From an uncultured Clostridia bacterium (GTDB taxonomy: Bacteria; Bacillota; Clostridia; Lachnospirales; CAG-274): a DNA stretch of 59,654 bases. Where the stretch lies: positions 1 to 59,654 of the forward strand of contig CANRPW010000016.1 in assembly GCA_947632615.1 (NCBI GenBank), given 5' to 3'. The notes beneath the pieces were generated by a model. It was not told the origin of the DNA. It worked only from the letters and a program-made list of their open reading frames with translations, and did not search any database. The position numbers and the translations under genes are program-made. This document shows, one piece after another, positions 48,785 to 58,196 of the stretch. The stretch's first letter is position 1. Each line of letters begins with the position of its first letter.

Positions 48785-49285
48785 ATGGCAGTTAAATCAG
48801 AAAATACAACAAAGCCCGAAAAAAGCTTGAAATATTTTATGAGACCTTACGAGGAAGAAGTTGTAACGGTTAAAGGGCCTGATACAATTAAAGATGAGAA
48901 CGGCGAAGTCATTTATCTTGAAATTAGAAAGCTGACGCAGGAATGCATAGAAAAGATAACTGAGAGCTATCACACAAGGAATATTGCCAAAGATAAAAAA
49001 GGTAACCCCTATGTAAACGGTAGAGAAGTTCTTTTTATTTCTAAAAGGGACGGAGCGAGGGCCAACAGGCACATTATTGCCGAAGCCTTAAAATATCCTA
49101 ATTTGAAGGATAAGGAGCTTATGGAATACTTCAACTGCTACGACTTTACCGATATGCCTTTAAAGGTATTTCCCACGGTCGAGGAATACGAATACGTTTT
49201 GAAGGCTGTATTTTCGGTTATAGGCGTCGGTGATTTTGAAAATCCGGAAAGCGACAAGGAAGATATTGAGTCTGCAAAAAACTAA
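48785..49285 (+). CDS. xkdN: Tail assembly chaperone, short form (XkdN-like)
   Basis: ATG at 48785 after AAAGGAGGATA; the frame upstream to 48752 overlaps the terminator. The 166-residue protein (RKLTQECIEKITESYH, LMEYFNCYDFTDMPLKVF) is the G-type chaperone that coats the tape measure. It ends SAKN at a slippery A-AAA-AAC just before the TAA, and an open -1 frame follows. Confidence 0.85.
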   Translation: MAVKSENTTKPEKSLKYFMRPYEEEVVTVKGPDTIKDENGEVIYLEIRKLTQECIEKITESYHTRNIAKDKKGNPYVNGREVLFISKRDGARANRHIIAEALKYPNLKDKELMEYFNCYDFTDMPLKVFPTVEEYEYVLKAVFSVIGVGDFENPESDKEDIESAKN

Positions 49286-49470
49286 TTTCCCAGAACGGCA
49301 GCTTGGCGTTCTGGTGCCACATCATGTGGCAGAGGCACGGGATTAGGATGGAAGACTTTTATGATATGCCAAGACGGCTGAGACTACTATACATAGCTTC
49401 AGAACTCAAAGAAGCCGAAGAACCCAGCAATCAAATTGGCTGTCCTTTATTCGGTAATAAAAGCAATTAA
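48785..49470 (+). CDS. Tail assembly chaperone, long form by -1 frameshift (GT-like)
   Basis: After decoding AAAAAAC (49276-49282) a -1 slip continues at CTA 49282 and adds 62 residues (LISQNGSLAFWCHIMWQRHG..., RLLYIASELKEAE) to the stop at 49468-49470, giving 228 residues. The extension has the Trp/His-rich, helical look of T-domain products that bind the tail tube. Short and long forms in a fixed ratio are the rule in tailed phages. Confidence 0.8.
49276..49314 (+). promoter_or_regulatory. Programmed -1 ribosomal frameshift signal
   Basis: The heptamer A-AAA-AAC (49276-49282) is in the right phase. After a 7-nt spacer comes an 8-bp stem CCAGAACG/CGTTCTGG (49290-49297 with 49307-49314). A second small hairpin TGCCACA/TGTGGCA follows at about 49314-49331. 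This is a complete classical signal. Confidence 0.85.
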
Positions 49471-49494
49471 GTCTTCTGACATTTAAACTGTCTC

Positions 49495-49523
49495 TTGATA
49501 TAATAAAAATGATATGTTATAAT
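49495..49523 (+). promoter_or_regulatory. Independent promoter of the moron gene
   Basis: TTGATA (49495-49500), 17 bp, TATAAT (49518-49523) with TG just upstream (extended -10). It lies inside the late operon, so the next gene can be expressed in the lysogen. Confidence 0.75.
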
Positions 49524-49551
49524 AAAAAAGTAGATGAAAGGAGGCAGTTTT

Positions 49552-50079
49552 ATGGTTTTAATATTTATATTTGTGATGCTGATTATATGCGTGGTAATTA
49601 TAGGGCTGGCATTTGACGCTCACGAAAGGAAAAACAAACTTGACGAAAGGAAAAACAAACTTCAAGGAAATTATAACGCTATTTTTTATGGTACATTAAA
49701 GCATATCAGCGGACTTCCTATAGCCTCTGGTGCAACCATAGAAGTATGTTATTGCCAAGATAAATTTGTATTTCTAAACGGCAAACAGGAAATATCATTA
49801 GCTATAGACAAGGTTAAAAGCGTCGATTGTGTCACAAAAAATGATTTGTCTAAGGCAATGACCGGTGCGGCAGCAGGTAAATACATATTTGGAGGCTTAA
49901 CGGGTGCAGCTATAGGCTCGTTAACGGCAACTGATATATGCCTTATAATTTCATATGAAAGTTCGGGAGAAAATAAATTAATTGCTTTAAATCAAAATAC
50001 GGCGATCGGATTTGGAAAACAAGTCGAAAACGCCTTTAAAAACAGCAGCTACTATAAAGATACCAAAATTGATTTATAA
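49552..50079 (+). CDS. Membrane-anchored moron protein, 175 aa
   Basis: ATG at 49552 after AAAGGAGGC. An N-terminal transmembrane helix (about residues 1-22) is followed by a duplicated ERKNKLD segment and a PH-like beta domain (IFYGTLKHISG, KFVFLNGKQEISLAIDKVKSV, ICLIISYESSGENKLIAL) with a Gly/Ala-rich insert that may form a membrane hairpin. It has no place in virion assembly and interrupts the conserved chaperone-tape measure pair. Own promoter and terminator mark it as a moron, possibly acting at the host membrane (exclusion or lysogenic trait). Function is unproven. Confidence 0.7.
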   Translation: MVLIFIFVMLIICVVIIGLAFDAHERKNKLDERKNKLQGNYNAIFYGTLKHISGLPIASGATIEVCYCQDKFVFLNGKQEISLAIDKVKSVDCVTKNDLSKAMTGAAAGKYIFGGLTGAAIGSLTATDICLIISYESSGENKLIALNQNTAIGFGKQVENAFKNSSYYKDTKIDL

Positions 50080-50113
50080 AAACTGCCGGAATTATTAAGA
50101 GAGGAATTTAATT

Positions 50114-50226
50114 ATGGATAATTTTCGCCACTGTGACAAAATTATTGACATTTCTGATATGGAAAAGGATTGCTGTTAAATCCTAAGTTAGTTGAAAAAA
50201 AGAGGATTGCTCTCTTAAAAAAATAA
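50114..50226 (+). pseudogene. Small frameshifted ORF after the moron gene
   Basis: GAGAGGAAT precedes ATG 50114. The frame gives MDNFRHCDKIIDISDMEK then DCC and stop (50179). The -1 frame from 50167 continues as GLLLNPKLVEKKRIALLKK to 50226. Adding one A in GAAAAGG would join the parts into a 37-residue protein, so this is a mutated gene, a sequence error or a frameshift product. Confidence 0.45.
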
Positions 50227-50246
50227 TATCAATTTTATTGTAACTT

Positions 50247-50272
50247 AGCTTCGTTTATTACGGAGCTTTTTT
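50247..50272 (+). terminator. Terminator of the moron unit
   Basis: Stem 50247-50253 with 50261-50267 (7 bp, one G-T pair) and six Ts. It closes the moron cassette before the tape measure gene. Confidence 0.75.
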
Positions 50273-50310
50273 ATTTGCTTAAATATATTGTTTGAATAGG
50301 AGGTGAAAAC

Positions 50311-53300
50311 TTGGCTGATCTCAAAACTCGTTTTACCCTTGACGATCAAATGTCTGCGCAGCTATCTTCAATGGCTGATTTTGCAGAGCGATACGCAGAC
50401 TCTCTCGAACGTGCAGGGGCAAGCGGTGACGTAGCTATAGGCAGTATTGCAAGCTCTGCTACGGGAGTTGCTGAAAGTATGAGTTCGGCAGCTGAAGCCG
50501 TAGGACACTGGACAGAAGCCATCGGCAACCTTGATAAATCGGCTATGGAAGCCGTTTACAGTACGCAGGAGCTTGTCGAAGCCGGGTACAAGACCGAAGA
50601 TGCAATAGAGGGGCTGGAAGAAGCCCTAAGCTCTTGTGAAAGTGCAGCAGCCGCATTAAGCGACGAAATGGAAACGTCCGCAGGCGTATTTGAGGAACTT
50701 TCATCTGCGCAAGAGTCGGCAAGCTCGTCGCTTGAAGCATTAACTAATTCCGAGAACCTTTCTGTTGAAACAAAACAGGAGCTTGCTAACGCAGCACAAG
50801 AAGCCATGAACGCACTAAACGACTTCCATTCAGCACAGCAGGACGCCGAGGCGGCAATGGAGGAATACGATGCTGTGTTGATGTCAGGTACCAACGATCT
50901 TAATGAACTTGCTGGCGCAGAGGAAAGAGCGAGAAGTGCTGCTGAAGCTCTCTCTGAGGCTCGCAGAGAAGCAGTAAAAGCGACCGAGGAATATAACGAG
51001 GCTGTTGAAAAAGCCTCCGAGCAGTCCGAGGAAAGCGGTACAAAAGGTATTGAGGCTATAGAGAGCATATCGGCAGCTCTCGCCTTTGCAGGTATAGCTA
51101 AAGCGGTAAGTGATATAACGGACGAAGTTTATGAGCTTGCTACGGCATTTTCCGAGGCGGAAAGCACGGTAGTTAAGGCGACAGGTGCGACCGGAGAGTC
51201 CTTATCACAGCTTGATGAAAGCATGATGAACGCATACGCGAGCAGTAAGTCAGGCTCTCTTGACGACGCAGCAGCCGTTGTTGGCGAACTCAATACAAGA
51301 TTAGGATATACCGGAGATATACTGACGGAAACAACGGGACTCTATCTTGATTTTGCTGAAGCGACAGGCGGTAACGCAGCCTCGTCCGTCAGAAGCGTCA
51401 CTCAGCTTATGAACCAATGGAACGTCACTTCATCTGAAACCAACCTCATATTAGATAAGCTCACTTATGCAGGACAAGCAAGTGGAATTAGCGTAGAAAA
51501 CCTTTCTTCCCAGCTCGTATCGAACAAGGCTATACTCGATCAATTAGGCTTCTCGCTCGATCAGTCTATCGCGATGTTAATGAAGTTTGAGCTTGCAGGT
51601 ACTAATACTTCTCAGGTAATGACAGGTCTAAGAACGGCTCTTGCAAGCGGTGCCATAAGCTCCCTCGACGAGCTTTACAGCGTATTTGATAGAATATCAC
51701 AAGGAGCCATGACTGCTGCAGAAGCCTCAGAAATGTTCGGTAAGAGAGCAGGTCCGGCTATTGTGAATGCTGTAAATTCCGGCGTGTTCTCCATTGATGA
51801 TTTTGTCGCTTCCCTCGAAGGAGCAGAAGGAGCGCTGTCCACAACAGCCGAGGCGGCACAGACCCTCGATCAGAAATGGGAACAGGCAAATAAGAATTTT
51901 AGCTCTGCATTCTCAAAACAGCTTACGCCTGCCGTTACTGAATTTTCCGAACATATAGCAGGGATTAAAAATTCAGCCGGCGACTTTCTGAATGAACATA
52001 CAAAAGTAACATCAGCCATAATTGTTGCCGGAGCATCTATAGGTGCTATAGTTGTGGGAATAACAGGACTGACAGCAGCAGTTGCAGGACTGACAGCAGC
52101 AGCTACAGTTGCACAGCCGGCTATAACTGCATTAGGTACAGCGTTCACAACAGCTATGGGTCCGTTGGGATTGGCGGCGATTGTAGCCACCGGAATAGTT
52201 GCCGGAATTACGGCTTTAGCTGCTGTAACGGAAAACACTGTTGATGTATCAAATGAATTAACATCATCATCAAGCAAGCTTGCTGACGTAATAGAAAATC
52301 TCAAAGCCGAATATGATGAAGTTGTTGAAATTTATGGAGCTAACTCCGAAGCTGCTGGAAAACTCTCCCTAAGAATTTATGAATTGGAGGAAGAATACAA
52401 CAGATCTGCTAAAACGATTGGAGAGTTTAGAGAGGAAATCAGCTCTCTTGGTGAGGAGCTTGATAATGCCGCTCAGACATACGAAGATAATATATCCAGT
52501 ATAGACGACACATTTAACAGCTCTAACGAGCTTGTGAGTATGCTGGCGGTTCTTACAAGTCAAACGGATACAACAGGTTCCAGCCTTACCGTTTTAAATG
52601 ATATTGTTGATAATCTTAACGGCAGTTATGAAAACTTAGGACTCACTGTAGATAAGACCACAGGCGCTCTTAATTACTCAATCCCTGAGCTGTACGAATA
52701 TGTGAATAATAAGGCGGAAGAAGACAGGAAAAACGCCGCATCCGAAGGACTTACTAATGCAGTTTCAAAGTTTGGAGAAACGAGAAAACAGTATCAAGAA
52801 GCAAGATCAAATGCCGGTGCTGCTTGGGATAGTTATCAATGGAAGGAAGACCAGTGGATAAAAGAACACCCTATCAAAGCTACAATAGGAAAAGGAGCAG
52901 AAACAAGTTGGTCTTCGGAACTTGGTACTGCATTTAAAAGCTGGCAAGCACAAGCGGATATCTCTTCGCAAGCTGGAGATAATTACAATAATTTAACAGC
53001 TTCCATAAAAAATTATTATACTGAACTTGGTCATTCCGAGGAAGAAGCAGAGCAGTTTATACAGGGACTCGAAGATGCTGCAGATGCTGCGAATGAATTT
53101 TCTGACGGAATAGGTCAAATCACCACAGCTGAGGGAGCTGTATACTCTGCTTTAGAAGGAGTGCAGGGTGAATTAACGGGCTTAGCGCAGAAATACAAAG
53201 AAGCGTATGATGCTGCTTATGAAAGTTTTTCCGGTCAGTTTGGTTTGTTTGACGTAGCGCAGGCTGATGCTCAAACTACTATTGCAAGCACAGAAGCGGC

Positions 53301-54279
53301 ATTGCAATCACAGCTTAATTATTGGAACGGATATGCTGATAGCATAAATACAATCAAATCTTATACATATGAACAGTTGGGCGTTGAACAAGCTCAGTTT
53401 GATACATTTATGGCATATTTGCAGGATGGCTCAGCCGAAGCCGTTGCTCTTTCCGGAGAAATTGCTACCGCTCTTAAAAACGGAAACACTCAGGCTGTTA
53501 CAGATCTTATTAATCTCAAAACACAGGTAGATACTGCATGCGGTGAAGCATCTGGAGCTGTCGCTGACTGGCAGACTGGCTTTAGCGAGCAGATGAAAGG
53601 TATCGTTGATACTATGGATCAGACCGTAGACGCTCTCGATTTAAGTGCAGAAGCTACAACTGCTGCAAAAAGTACTATACAATCGTATGCCAACTCTATT
53701 CTTGACGGGAAACGCTCAGCCGTAACTGCTGTAAATGAAGTAATAGCCGCCGTAAAAGCGGCTATGAGAAACGCCCCTACCACAGTCAGAGTCCCATCTG
53801 CCGTTAGCGTTACCTCTACCGGAGGCTCTACCAGTGGAAACGCAATGAGCGCTGTCATTGGAACTGCTGCCTATGCTTCAGGTACATTAGATGCATCTCC
53901 CGGACTTGCCCTCGTCGGCGAAGAAGGTCCTGAGCTTATCAATTTTGGAGGAGGCGAAGCTGTTTATACAGCTGACGAAACCGAAAGGATAATAAGAGCT
54001 TTTAACGACAGGAGCTACGGAGATACTTATAATAGCTATTCCAATGAATACATAGCCAGCCTTCCTGTGCGTAATGATGACGGCGGTAGAAATAACGCTC
54101 CTGCTTCTTCGGAGAAAAAAATCGTACTTGAAATAAATGGCAATGGTCGTTTAGATGTTCCGGCAGGAACGGACAAGAGCCAGATAGTAGATATAATGTC
54201 CGAAATGATAGTTCCTTTGATTAAAGAGAAGCTGTTGCAGGAGATATTCGAGGAAGGTGATGATAGTTATGATTACTAA
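50311..54279 (+). CDS. xkdO: Tail tape measure protein
   Basis: TTG start at 50311 after AGGAGGTGAA. The 1322-residue protein is Ala/Ser/Glu-rich coiled coil at the N-terminus, has a TP901-type core (GNAASSVRSVTQLMNQWNV, LDQLGFSLDQSIAML), Ala/Gly hydrophobic segments near residues 568-643, and a C-terminal GLALVGEEGPELINFGGGE motif usual for tape measures. Its length sets tail length, here about 190-200 nm by the common 0.15 nm-per-residue rule. Confidence 0.92.
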   Translation: MADLKTRFTLDDQMSAQLSSMADFAERYADSLERAGASGDVAIGSIASSATGVAESMSSAAEAVGHWTEAIGNLDKSAMEAVYSTQELVEAGYKTEDAIEGLEEALSSCESAAAALSDEMETSAGVFEELSSAQESASSSLEALTNSENLSVETKQELANAAQEAMNALNDFHSAQQDAEAAMEEYDAVLMSGTNDLNELAGAEERARSAAEALSEARREAVKATEEYNEAVEKASEQSEESGTKGIEAIESISAALAFAGIAKAVSDITDEVYELATAFSEAESTVVKATGATGESLSQLDESMMNAYASSKSGSLDDAAAVVGELNTRLGYTGDILTETTGLYLDFAEATGGNAASSVRSVTQLMNQWNVTSSETNLILDKLTYAGQASGISVENLSSQLVSNKAILDQLGFSLDQSIAMLMKFELAGTNTSQVMTGLRTALASGAISSLDELYSVFDRISQGAMTAAEASEMFGKRAGPAIVNAVNSGVFSIDDFVASLEGAEGALSTTAEAAQTLDQKWEQANKNFSSAFSKQLTPAVTEFSEHIAGIKNSAGDFLNEHTKVTSAIIVAGASIGAIVVGITGLTAAVAGLTAAATVAQPAITALGTAFTTAMGPLGLAAIVATGIVAGITALAAVTENTVDVSNELTSSSSKLADVIENLKAEYDEVVEIYGANSEAAGKLSLRIYELEEEYNRSAKTIGEFREEISSLGEELDNAAQTYEDNISSIDDTFNSSNELVSMLAVLTSQTDTTGSSLTVLNDIVDNLNGSYENLGLTVDKTTGALNYSIPELYEYVNNKAEEDRKNAASEGLTNAVSKFGETRKQYQEARSNAGAAWDSYQWKEDQWIKEHPIKATIGKGAETSWSSELGTAFKSWQAQADISSQAGDNYNNLTASIKNYYTELGHSEEEAEQFIQGLEDAADAANEFSDGIGQITTAEGAVYSALEGVQGELTGLAQKYKEAYDAAYESFSGQFGLFDVAQADAQTTIASTEAALQSQLNYWNGYADSINTIKSYTYEQLGVEQAQFDTFMAYLQDGSAEAVALSGEIATALKNGNTQAVTDLINLKTQVDTACGEASGAVADWQTGFSEQMKGIVDTMDQTVDALDLSAEATTAAKSTIQSYANSILDGKRSAVTAVNEVIAAVKAAMRNAPTTVRVPSAVSVTSTGGSTSGNAMSAVIGTAAYASGTLDASPGLALVGEEGPELINFGGGEAVYTADETERIIRAFNDRSYGDTYNSYSNEYIASLPVRNDDGGRNNAPASSEKKIVLEINGNGRLDVPAGTDKSQIVDIMSEMIVPLIKEKLLQEIFEEGDDSYDY

Positions 54280-54937
54280 AAACGGTTATGAAATGTGGCT
54301 CACTTTTAACAGCGATAAAGAGAAGATACAGGTGCCCGTGCTGCCAGAGTCCATTACTGTAAGCAACGGTAGCAATAATAGCAATATTGATATTGCAGGC
54401 TTAGGCGAGGTTGTTATAATGCAGTCTCGCCCTGCTTACAAATATAAGTTTAAAAGTTATTTTCCTAAAGTAATGTCACAGGCTGTAAGCGTATCAGAGC
54501 TGACTGATCCCCTCGTTCTTGTTGAGCGTATCAAGAAGTGGAAGGAGGCAGACAGACCTATTAAGTTCGTATTGACCGACGTAGGCATATCCACCTATTG
54601 CACCATAGAGGACTTCCAGTATTCCGAAGAAGGCGGAGATGTAGGTACGATCCAATATTCGCTTGAACTAAAGGAATACAGAGAGATTTCCACAAGGCAG
54701 GTGACTATTGCCGAAGAAACTGAAACCGCTACAGTCAGCACAGAGGAAACAAGGGTCGACAATACTACTTCTCCAAGCACTTATACGGTTGTAAAAGGTG
54801 ATTGTTTGTATAATATCGCAAAATCCCTTTACGGTGACAGCTCACAATGGCATAAGCTCTACGAGGCTAATAAAGGCGTTATAGGCGGAAACCCTAACCG
54901 TATTTATCCCGGACAGGTTCTTACTGTTCCTCAGTAA
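54269..54937 (+). CDS. xkdP: LysM tail/baseplate protein (XkdP-like)
   Basis: ATG at 54269 follows AAGGTGAT by 7 nt and is preferred over GTG 54257. The 222-residue protein has an N-terminal gp53-like beta domain (QVPVLPESITVSNGSNN) and a C-terminal LysM module (TYTVVKGDCLYNIAKSLYGD, near residues 171-190), which binds peptidoglycan. It links tape measure and hub. Confidence 0.88.
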   Translation: MITKNGYEMWLTFNSDKEKIQVPVLPESITVSNGSNNSNIDIAGLGEVVIMQSRPAYKYKFKSYFPKVMSQAVSVSELTDPLVLVERIKKWKEADRPIKFVLTDVGISTYCTIEDFQYSEEGGDVGTIQYSLELKEYREISTRQVTIAEETETATVSTEETRVDNTTSPSTYTVVKGDCLYNIAKSLYGDSSQWHKLYEANKGVIGGNPNRIYPGQVLTVPQ

Positions 54938-54951
54938 TGGAGGCGACATTT

Positions 54952-56187
54952 ATGAAAAAAGGCATTATGATTATTGTTTTCAAAAACGGAGAAGCCGAGG
55001 GGCGTGACGTTTCACAGCTTGTGGAGAGTGTAAAATGGACAGGCAGGAAAAGCTCTGCCGCTCGTTCCATAACTTTTACCCTGATTGACGACGACGGTTA
55101 CAAGCATGAAAGGTATAGCATTGATGTTGCAGAGGGATATCAATGCGTATTCTATTATGACGATGTGGAGTTATTCAGGGGAATTATTATGAAACAGAAG
55201 CAGAGCGATAAAAAGAAGCTCGAACTCACCGCCTATGATCTCGGAATATATTTGTCCAACAACAAGGACACCTATTGTTATGAGAACAAGACTGCCTCCG
55301 ACATATTCAAGGATATATGTAGTCGATACGAAATACCCACCGACGAGATCACTAAATGCACTTACTCTATACCTGAATTATCTAAAAGCAAAACCTCGGC
55401 TTATGACGCTATGTGTGACGCTCTGAGCCAAGACTTTGACAATACAGGAGTAAGACATTACATATCGTCTGACAAAGGTAAACTGAGCCTGAAAACGAGG
55501 CGAGAGAATATTGTTCAATGGGTAGTAGAGGTCGGTAGTAACCTGTCTACTTACACCTTTGAAAAGAATATTGAAGACGTAAAGACTCGTATAAAAATGT
55601 ATAATGACGAAAACACGGTGACAGCCGAAAGCATAGACTCAACGCTTGAAAGCAAGATAGGCATTTTTCAAGACGTAGAGAATTACGACGACTCTCTATC
55701 AGAGGCTCAAATGACAGACCTTGTTAAAAGCGTACTGGCTGAAAAGAGTACACCCAAGCAGAACCTCAACATAGAGGCATTAGGCATAACAGACGTCATA
55801 TCTGGCATAGGGCTATTTGTTATTATTCCGCAGCTCAATATTAATCAGACCTTTTATGTGGACGAGGACACGCACACGTTCCAAGACCGCAAGCATACAA
55901 TGTCACTTAAACTTAATTTTGCAAGCGACATAGGCAAGGACGATCCATCCGAAGCAGCCAAGGGCGATTATTCAGTCGGAGATATTGTTACATTTAATGG
56001 TGGCAATCACTATGTAAGTAGCAGTGCAGATAGTCCAACAGGCGGAACCAGATCAAGCGGTCAGGCAGAGATTACTCTTATAGCTTTAGGTGCAAAGCAC
56101 CCATACCACCTTATAGGAGGAGCTTTTAATTCTCTTGACGGTAACTGTAATGTATATGGTTGGGTTGACGCAGGGACATTTTCATAG
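54952..56187 (+). CDS. xkdQ: Baseplate hub protein (XkdQ-like)
   Basis: ATG at 54952 after GGAGGCGAC; 411 residues. It has the gpD/gp27-like hub pattern (VESVKWTGRKSSAARSITF, LFRGIIMKQKQSDKKKLELTAYD read as RGIIMKQKQS and LTAYDLGIYL), and a C-terminal SH3-like extension (VGDIVTFNGGNHYVSS, VYGWVDAGTF) that may bind the cell wall. Confidence 0.85.
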   Translation: MKKGIMIIVFKNGEAEGRDVSQLVESVKWTGRKSSAARSITFTLIDDDGYKHERYSIDVAEGYQCVFYYDDVELFRGIIMKQKQSDKKKLELTAYDLGIYLSNNKDTYCYENKTASDIFKDICSRYEIPTDEITKCTYSIPELSKSKTSAYDAMCDALSQDFDNTGVRHYISSDKGKLSLKTRRENIVQWVVEVGSNLSTYTFEKNIEDVKTRIKMYNDENTVTAESIDSTLESKIGIFQDVENYDDSLSEAQMTDLVKSVLAEKSTPKQNLNIEALGITDVISGIGLFVIIPQLNINQTFYVDEDTHTFQDRKHTMSLKLNFASDIGKDDPSEAAKGDYSVGDIVTFNGGNHYVSSSADSPTGGTRSSGQAEITLIALGAKHPYHLIGGAFNSLDGNCNVYGWVDAGTFS

Positions 56188-56204
56188 AATAGAGGTGATG
56201 TGTT

Positions 56205-56678
56205 ATGAATAAGGACGCAGCAGGACAGACAAGTCTTAAAGGAATTATACAGACTTTATCTCCAACTGAATTGGAGATATTACAAGGAGTAGTCATTTCC
56301 GAAGCTCCACTCAGAATACAAATGCTAAATGACAATAAGCATGTAATCACAGAGAACCTAATTATAGTGCCAAGACACTTGACAGACTACCACACGGTTG
56401 TTGATATAGAGCTTGCCGAAGGAAGGATAGATAGTAACACAACAACAAGCGGAGGACATACACACCCATACAGCGGTACTACCGACCCAGACGGAGACCC
56501 CATCCATACACATTATTATTCCGGCACTACCCAGTCAAGCTCGCACTCCCACGATATGGACGACTTCAACATTTACAGGGCTAATATGACGGTTTACAAT
56601 GCTCTGAAAGAAGGAGAAACAGTACATATACTGTCGCTGAATGGCGGCAAAAGGTACTATGTACTTGACAGGATTTAA
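56205..56678 (+). CDS. Baseplate protein (XkdR/DUF2577-like), His-rich
   Basis: The 157-residue protein follows AGAGGTGATG. The middle has a metal-site-like His cluster (GGHTHPYSGTT, PIHTHYYSG, SHSHD, about residues 84-118), which could bind iron like tail-tip proteins with HxH motifs. It overlaps the next gene by 1 nt. Position fits XkdR-type baseplate proteins. Confidence 0.7.
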   Translation: MNKDAAGQTSLKGIIQTLSPTELEILQGVVISEAPLRIQMLNDNKHVITENLIIVPRHLTDYHTVVDIELAEGRIDSNTTTSGGHTHPYSGTTDPDGDPIHTHYYSGTTQSSSHSHDMDDFNIYRANMTVYNALKEGETVHILSLNGGKRYYVLDRI

Positions 56679-57082
56679 TGGCAGTATTTATTAATATTCC
56701 CATAAATTCAGTTGCCGAAGTCGCAGAACCTACATCAAGAACATACCGTCTTGACCTTGATGAAGGGCGCATAGTTGGAATGGTAGATGGAGCGGAGGCG
56801 GTGCTACAGGCTATAAGGAAAGCCATCATTACACCGAGGTTTAAATGTATTATATACAATCACAACTACGGCAGCGAGGTCAAAGAGACCATTGTTGCAA
56901 AGGATGCTACGAGTAAATATACGGAGTCTGTTTTGCCGGAGCTTATAAAGGACTGCCTTATTCCTGATAAGCGTATATTGGAAGTTAAGAATTTTTCCTT
57001 TGATTTTAAAAGTGACGAGGTGCATATAGGGTTTACCGCTGATACCATATATGGAGAATTAGATGTGCAGGAGGTGATATAG
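56678..57082 (+). CDS. xkdS: Baseplate wedge protein (XkdS, gp25/W-like)
   Basis: The 134-residue protein (TYRLDLDEGRIVGMVDGAEAV, LQAIRKAIITPRFKCIIYNHNYG) is a DUF2634/gp25-type wedge component that starts sheath assembly. Confidence 0.88.
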   Translation: MAVFINIPINSVAEVAEPTSRTYRLDLDEGRIVGMVDGAEAVLQAIRKAIITPRFKCIIYNHNYGSEVKETIVAKDATSKYTESVLPELIKDCLIPDKRILEVKNFSFDFKSDEVHIGFTADTIYGELDVQEVI

Positions 57083-57083
57083 A

Positions 57084-58196
57084 ATGTTTGAGGCTTACAC
57101 ATACGAACAACTACTTGCAGATGTTTTGAAGAACGCTCCCCAGAATGTCGATACAAGGCAAGGGAGTATTTTTTTTGATGCTGTATCGGGAATAATTTTG
57201 AAAATGGCAAGGCTTTACACAGACCTTGATATTGTTCTGAACTTAGCCATGCTTGATACTACAAGCGATGAATATTTAGACCTCAAAGCATCCGAGTATG
57301 GTATGGAAAGGCTTGATCCTATTAAGGCTTGCTATTTTGTAACATTTGTTGGAACAACGCCGGAAGCCGGCGAGAGGTTTTTTGCAAATGGTCTTTATTT
57401 TGCACTCAGGAAAGACGATAAAGGCGTGTGCTACTTAGAGTGCGAAACGTCCGGCGAAGCCGGAAACTACGTCTACGAGGGAACACCTGCTATACCTGTG
57501 AATAATATCCCCGAACTTAAATCAGCCACCTTTGGCGATATATATGTATATGGAGCTGAGGCAGAAGCAGATGAGAATTTAAGGAAGCGCATCAAGGAGA
57601 AGATTGCAGGCCCTGCTGAGAACGGAAACAAGCAGCATTACAAGACGTGGTGCGAGAGCGTGGACGGCGTTGGCTCTGCAAGGATTTTTCCTTTGTGGAA
57701 TGGCCCGAATACTGTTAAAGGTGTTTTGATAAACAGCCTCGGACTTCCCTGTGATCCTACTATTGTGCAGAATGTGCAGAACTATATAGACCCTGCCACA
57801 AAGGGATATACTGCGAACGTAGGCGGCAAGACTTATGTTGTGGGCGACGGTCTTGGAGAAGGAGTCGCCAACTTAGGCGCTCACTTCACAGCAGCAGCTG
57901 CTGAAAGCAAAGACATAAGCATTTCCTTTGATGCAGAGCTGAATGCAGGAGCAGACCAGACCTCGATAAAGGACAAGGTTACCGAGGACATTACTCTATA
58001 TTTTAAGCAGTTAGTGACAGGAGTGACTGCAGACGCACAAGTGATAGTCAGAATTTCCGAGATAGGTGCTGTTTTGTCCGACATAGACGGAATAATTGAT
58101 TATTACAACTTAAAGCTGAATGGCAGTCCCTCAAATATAATAGTAGGTTCAGACGGCGTTCCTGTACTGACGGAGGTGGAGATTAATGTACTTTAA
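57084..58196 (+). CDS. xkdT: Baseplate protein J (XkdT-like)
   Basis: AGGAGGTGATATAGA precedes the ATG. The 370-residue protein has the gpJ pattern DTRQGSIFFDAVSGI, LDTTSDEYLDLKASEYGMER, ADENLRKRIKEKIAGP and GSARIFPLWNGP. It forms the wedge ring of the baseplate. It overlaps the next gene by 11 nt. Confidence 0.92.
   Translation: MFEAYTYEQLLADVLKNAPQNVDTRQGSIFFDAVSGIILKMARLYTDLDIVLNLAMLDTTSDEYLDLKASEYGMERLDPIKACYFVTFVGTTPEAGERFFANGLYFALRKDDKGVCYLECETSGEAGNYVYEGTPAIPVNNIPELKSATFGDIYVYGAEAEADENLRKRIKEKIAGPAENGNKQHYKTWCESVDGVGSARIFPLWNGPNTVKGVLINSLGLPCDPTIVQNVQNYIDPATKGYTANVGGKTYVVGDGLGEGVANLGAHFTAAAAESKDISISFDAELNAGADQTSIKDKVTEDITLYFKQLVTGVTADAQVIVRISEIGAVLSDIDGIIDYYNLKLNGSPSNIIVGSDGVPVLTEVEINVL

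Noticed and set aside
55235..55426. Alternative plus-strand frame within the hub gene
   Set aside because: No ribosome site; it overlaps conserved XkdQ coding sequence entirely.
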